DNA from: JANXXV01 sp038230275
Lineage (GTDB): Bacteria > Acidobacteriota > Terriglobia > Bryobacterales > Bryobacteraceae
NCBI GenBank assembly: GCA_038230275.1
Contig: JBBRNO010000207.1
Location: 1-8,359, forward strand
Reading direction: 5' to 3'
DNA length: 8,359 nucleotides
The position numbers and the translations under genes are program-made. Positions 6,013 to 8,359 of this stretch are shown here, in pieces (position 1 is the stretch's first letter; the number at the start of each line of letters is the position of its first letter). The notes below the pieces were generated by a model that saw nothing but the letters and a program-made list of their open reading frames with translations, was not told the DNA's origin and ran no database searches.

Positions 6013-7254
6013 CTAAATGTAATCGGGCGCGCCGTCTGGTCCGTAGGCAAATCCGCGGTGCCAGGGCTTTGGCGGATAGTGAGCAAAGGCCTCCTGGTTC
6101 ACTTCGTATCCCCAACCTGGTTTGTCTGGAATAGGCAGGTAGCCATCCTTCACCATGATTGGATCTTTGATCAGATCCTTGCGCGGCGACTCGTCGTCGG
6201 GATGGTATTCGAGGATCAAAAAGTTTGGCGTGGAGGCGGCGAAGTGCACGTTGATCATGGTGGCCAGCGGGCCCATGGGATTGTGCGGGGCGACCACTAC
6301 GTAGTGCGCATCGGCCATAGCCGCGATCTTCTTCAGTTCCATGATGCCGCCTGCCAGACAGATGTCGGGCTGCACAATGTCGGCGGCCTGCTTGGCGAAA
6401 ATCTGGCGGAAATCGTATTTGGTGTAGAGGCACTCGCCGGTGGCTAACGGAATGTTGATCTTTTGTTTTAAGGCTTGGAGCGCGTCTACGTTCTCCATGC
6501 GGATTGGTTCTTCGATGAAGTAAGGCGTAGCCGGGCGCAGGGCTTCGGCCATGTTGAACGCGCGGATGGGTTCAAAGATGGTGGCGTGGGCGTCGAAGCC
6601 TAGATCGATGTCAGGGCCGACGGCGTTGCGGGCGGCTTCGGCGCGTTGTCCCGCGGCGCGGGTGACGGCGTTCCAGGGCATGGTGCTTGAGCCGTTGGGA
6701 TGCGGCGCCATCTTCAGCGCGGTGTAGCCGTACTTGGCGATCAGGCGCTTGCAGTTCTCGGCGAGTTGCTGCGGAGTGGCGCCACCCGTGCCCTGATAGA
6801 CGCGGACTTTGTCGCGGCACTTGCCGCCCAGCAGCATGTAGACGGGCAGGCCGGCAGCTTTGCCTGAAATGTCCCACAGGGCGTGCTCAATGCCACTGAT
6901 GGCCGCGTTGATCACCGCGCCGCCCGGAAAGCGGGTGAAGTTGTACATGGTGGACCATAGATACTCGACGTTGCGAGGATCTTTGCCGACCAGCCAACTC
7001 TTGAAATCCTTGATGGTGGCCACGGTGGCTTCGTCCGGGCCCACGGAGTAGGCTTCGCCCCAGCCGTCGATGCCCTGATCCGTGATGACTTTCACGAAGC
7101 AGAGGTTGCGGCCGCCGGCGTTGACCAGGAACGTCTGGATGTCTGTGATTTTGAGAGCGGGCTTTCCGTTATAACGGGGGCTCGATTGAGCCATGGCCTG
7201 GGCTTGCAGCGGGAGGCCGATGGCTCCGGCTTGGAGGAAATCGCGGCGTTTCAT
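6013..7254 (-). CDS. Tat-exported mandelate racemase/muconate lactonizing enzyme-family protein (galactonate/mannonate dehydratase-like)
   Basis: A 413-residue enolase-superfamily protein with a twin-arginine start, KRRDFLQAG (2-10), and a possible cleavage site near AQA-MA (residue 20). The capping domain is about 33-145, with GWGEAY at 64-69. In the barrel, Lys181 lies in ALKMAPHP. The presumed metal ligands are Asp221 (in FDAH), Glu248/Glu249 (IEEP) and Glu274 (ATGECL). His223 (the DxH arrangement) and His324 (in HNPMGPL) match the acid/base histidines of the galactonate/mannonate dehydratase subgroup rather than the Asp-His pair of mandelate racemase. Such enzymes remove a proton beside a carboxylate using Mg2+, giving dehydration or epimerisation; the actual acid cannot be told. 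Most characterised relatives are cytoplasmic, so export is unusual. It is first in the operon with the hydroxylase genes. A 15-base perfect palindrome sits right before the ATG. Confidence 0.92.
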   Translation of the reverse strand: MKRRDFLQAGAIGLPLQAQAMAQSSPRYNGKPALKITDIQTFLVNAGGRNLCFVKVITDQGIDGWGEAYSVGPDEATVATIKDFKSWLVGKDPRNVEYLWSTMYNFTRFPGGAVINAAISGIEHALWDISGKAAGLPVYMLLGGKCRDKVRVYQGTGGATPQQLAENCKRLIAKYGYTALKMAPHPNGSSTMPWNAVTRAAGQRAEAARNAVGPDIDLGFDAHATIFEPIRAFNMAEALRPATPYFIEEPIRMENVDALQALKQKINIPLATGECLYTKYDFRQIFAKQAADIVQPDICLAGGIMELKKIAAMADAHYVVVAPHNPMGPLATMINVHFAASTPNFLILEYHPDDESPRKDLIKDPIMVKDGYLPIPDKPGWGYEVNQEAFAHYPPKPWHRGFAYGPDGAPDYI

Positions 7255-7256
7255 GG

Positions 7257-7271
7257 GGGATAGTCTATCCC
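7257..7271. promoter_or_regulatory. Perfect palindrome directly before the enolase-family start codon
   Basis: GGGATAG-T-CTATCCC is a perfect 7+1+7 dyad that ends two bases before the ATG (7254-7252, reverse strand). It occupies the place of a ribosome site, and no other purine-rich site is visible. As DNA it could be an operator for a dimeric repressor. As RNA it could form a five-pair stem with a five-base loop that hides the start region. Function is inferred. Confidence 0.5.
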
Positions 7272-7337
7272 ATTCGGTTGGCTCGTGTTGGTGGCTTAGT
7301 TTGAGTCTTAGCCGTGAAAGGCCTCAGTCTATTCAGA

Positions 7338-7375
7338 GTAAACTGTTTTGTTACCATTGGTAAACACATTAGTAT
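7338..7375 (+). promoter_or_regulatory. hicAB promoter with nested dyad operator
   Basis: TTACCATTGGTAA (7351-7363) is a perfect 6+1+6 dyad. GTAAAC occurs twice in the same direction, at 7338-7343 and 7360-7365, 22 bases (about two helical turns) apart, and the inverted half-site GTTACC lies at 7350-7355, so there are three half-sites. A possible promoter overlaps them: TTGTTA (7348-7353), 16 bases, TAGTAT (7370-7375). The hexamers are only fair matches. Operators overlapping the promoter are the normal arrangement for HicB autorepression. Confidence 0.55.
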
Positions 7376-7387
7376 TCTTGTAGACTC

Positions 7388-7564
7388 ATGACCGTCAACG
7401 AATTCAAGCGGTGGCTGCGAAGGAACGGATGCGAGTTTATAAGAGGCGGAGCCAAGCATGAGGTCGTTGTACGCAAGGGACTCGAAGCCGTCATTCCGCG
7501 TCATGGTTCACACGAGATTCCGATTGGAACGATGAAGGCGATCAAGAAACAGTTGGGCCTGTAG
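7388..7564 (+). CDS. hicA: HicA mRNA interferase toxin
   Basis: A 58-codon gene, short but normal for HicA. The product starts MTVNEFKRWLRRNG, continues with GGAKHEVVV (20-28) containing the presumed catalytic His24, then AVIPRHGSHEIPIGTMKAIKKQLGL to the stop, which is the typical HicA ending (IPRH...P.GT...I.KQ.GL). HicA is a small double-stranded-RNA-binding-fold ribonuclease that cleaves mRNA and halts growth unless HicB is bound. The ATG at 7388 is the only in-frame start, because a TAG lies in frame at 7370. No ribosome site precedes it, and the likely promoter places transcription start only a few bases upstream, so the message may be leaderless or nearly so. hicB follows after 6 bases. 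The family call is confident from the C-terminal pattern plus the HicB neighbour. Confidence 0.9.
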   Translation: MTVNEFKRWLRRNGCEFIRGGAKHEVVVRKGLEAVIPRHGSHEIPIGTMKAIKKQLGL

Positions 7565-7570
7565 GGAGAG
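7565..7570 (+). promoter_or_regulatory. Ribosome binding site bearing on the hicB start
   Basis: GGAGAG lies between the hicA stop and the first hicB ATG at 7571, with no spacer. A second in-frame ATG at 7577 sits at a normal distance of six bases. Translation may therefore begin at 7577, giving a protein two residues shorter. Confidence 0.6.
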
Positions 7571-8014
7571 ATGAATATGTATCGTTACTTAGCGCTTTTT
7601 GAACCCTGCCCGGATATCGCCGGGTGGTACTCGGTGACCGTTCCTGACGTTCCAGGAGCTATTACATATGGCGAGAACGTCACTGACGCCAAGGAAATGG
7701 CTACCGATGCGCTGGAAGTAATCCTGGGCAGATATATCGCGAAGGGAGAAGATCTTCCTATTGGGAAAACCAAACGCGGCAAGGGCGCGCAGTGGATAGA
7801 ACCGTCCGCATTGGCGCAAATCAAATTGGCGCTGTATGAAGAGTTTCGCAAGGCTCGTATATCGAAAGCAGCGCTGGCTAGGAGAATGGGAATCGCCAAG
7901 CAGCAGATTGACCGGCTGTTCGATCTTCAGCATTCTTCGCGAATTGAACAATTGGAGTCGGCCTTCCGGGCGATCGGCAAGACGATTGCGATTTCCATTC
8001 AAGATGCAGCGTAA
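7571..8014 (+). CDS. hicB: HicB antitoxin with C-terminal helix-turn-helix
   Basis: A 147-residue antitoxin. Residues 3-60 carry the partial RNase-H-like HicB fold: YLALFEPCPDIAGWYSVTVPDVPGA is the family opening, with the PDVPG loop at 25-29 and a G-x(3)-TDAKEMATDALE helix region at 34-49. Residues about 81-145 form an XRE-like DNA-binding domain, with the helix-turn-helix near 98-119 (ISKAALARRMGIAKQQIDRL, 97-116). The N-terminal half blocks HicA; the C-terminal half should bind the dyads before hicA. The start may be Met3 (7577), which has better spacing from GGAGAG. The gene ends six bases from the convergent stop of the radical-SAM gene, and no terminator hairpin is visible between them. 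Confidence 0.94.
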   Translation: MNMYRYLALFEPCPDIAGWYSVTVPDVPGAITYGENVTDAKEMATDALEVILGRYIAKGEDLPIGKTKRGKGAQWIEPSALAQIKLALYEEFRKARISKAALARRMGIAKQQIDRLFDLQHSSRIEQLESAFRAIGKTIAISIQDAA

Positions 8015-8020
8015 CCGCGA

Positions 8021-8359
8021 TTAGCGCTTGGCCGATTCAATCTGGACAAGCGGTTCCGATGGGGCTGGTGGTTTGGGCGGACGCAGCAGGCGCTTTGGCA
8101 GCTTCGACAAGTACGTGAGGCGTTCCACGAGCGGTAGCAGGTTGCGCACCGTGCGACCATGGAAGATGAGACTGCCCGCTACCAGAACCGGGTGCGGGAT
8201 GGTGGTGCAGCATTTCGAACAGACATCGATTTCGCCGGCGCGGTTCGCGACGTGGAGGCGGCGCATGCGCTGCATGGCCTCCGAGTTCCAGATTTCGGTA
8301 AGCGGTGCGTCGCCGATGCGGCCCACGGGTGCGCCATCGAGCATGTAGCTTTGGCAGCA
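8021..8359 (-). CDS. Radical-SAM/SPASM-domain protein, C-terminal part (partial)
   Basis: The frame enters from the right window edge and gives 112 residues before TAA at 8023-8021. It opens CCQSYMLDGAPVGRIGD, then LTEIWNSEAMQRMRRLH and, further on, CSKCCTTIPHP. This cysteine pattern (CC near the edge, then CxxCC after an EIWNSE helix) is that of SPASM auxiliary iron-sulfur domains attached to radical S-adenosylmethionine enzymes. The CX3CX2C core that would prove it is outside the window. The tail is basic and proline-rich (RPPKPPAPSEP). An internal Met at 8344 could be mistaken for the start, but the frame and the motif continue upstream. The substrate is unknown. The gene converges on hicB. 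Confidence 0.82.
   Translation of the reverse strand, partial: CCQSYMLDGAPVGRIGDAPLTEIWNSEAMQRMRRLHVANRAGEIDVCSKCCTTIPHPVLVAGSLIFHGRTVRNLLPLVERLTYLSKLPKRLLRPPKPPAPSEPLVQIESAKR

Noticed and set aside
7265..7504. Leftward open frame of 79 codons across the hic promoter
   Set aside because: It is antisense to hicA and its operator and has no family resemblance.

Overview
This is bacterial DNA, moderately G+C-rich and densely coded, with no RNA gene, CRISPR array or insertion sequence that I can see. A Tat-exported enolase-superfamily enzyme, a two-subunit exported molybdenum hydroxylase, and scattered toxin-antitoxin pairs together suggest a soil acidobacterium of the Solibacter/Bryobacter kind. 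That placement is an impression from gene content and has not been tested.

Layout. Positions 1-2245 hold a leftward run: a three-helix membrane protein of unknown function (1724-2245), a family-4 glycosyltransferase (490-1683), and the first 161 codons of a 2,4-dienoyl-CoA-reductase-like SDR (1-483, cut by the window edge). Positions 2246-2784 carry no intact gene. They contain a decayed copy of the last ~35 codons of the molybdopterin-subunit gene that lies further right, and then the promoter region of a toxin-antitoxin pair. The pair (2785-3401, rightward) is an AbrB-like antitoxin and a Doc-type Fic toxin sharing a GTGA overlap. Positions 3504-7254 form a compact leftward operon. It begins with a Tat-signal mandelate-racemase/galactonate-dehydratase-like enzyme, followed by a [2Fe-2S] subunit and a Tat-signal molybdopterin subunit, with a 9-base gap and an 8-base overlap. 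Diverging from it is a second toxin-antitoxin pair, hicA (7388-7564, only 58 codons) and hicB (7571-8014). The window ends in the C-terminal part of a leftward radical-SAM/SPASM protein.

How the parts work together. The operon looks like a periplasmic oxidation/dehydration module: the enolase-type enzyme would dehydrate or epimerise an acid, and the molybdenum hydroxylase would oxidise an aldehyde or heterocycle. The substrates cannot be read from the sequence. A toxin-antitoxin pair sits on each side of this operon.

The most notable observation is that the AbrB-Doc pair lies between two direct repeats of about 115 bases (about 89% identical). The right repeat is the true 3' end of the molybdopterin-subunit gene. 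The left repeat is a frameshifted copy with a premature stop. Either the toxin-antitoxin segment arrived with, or created, a duplicate of the gene's end, or the left copy is all that remains of a tandem paralogue.
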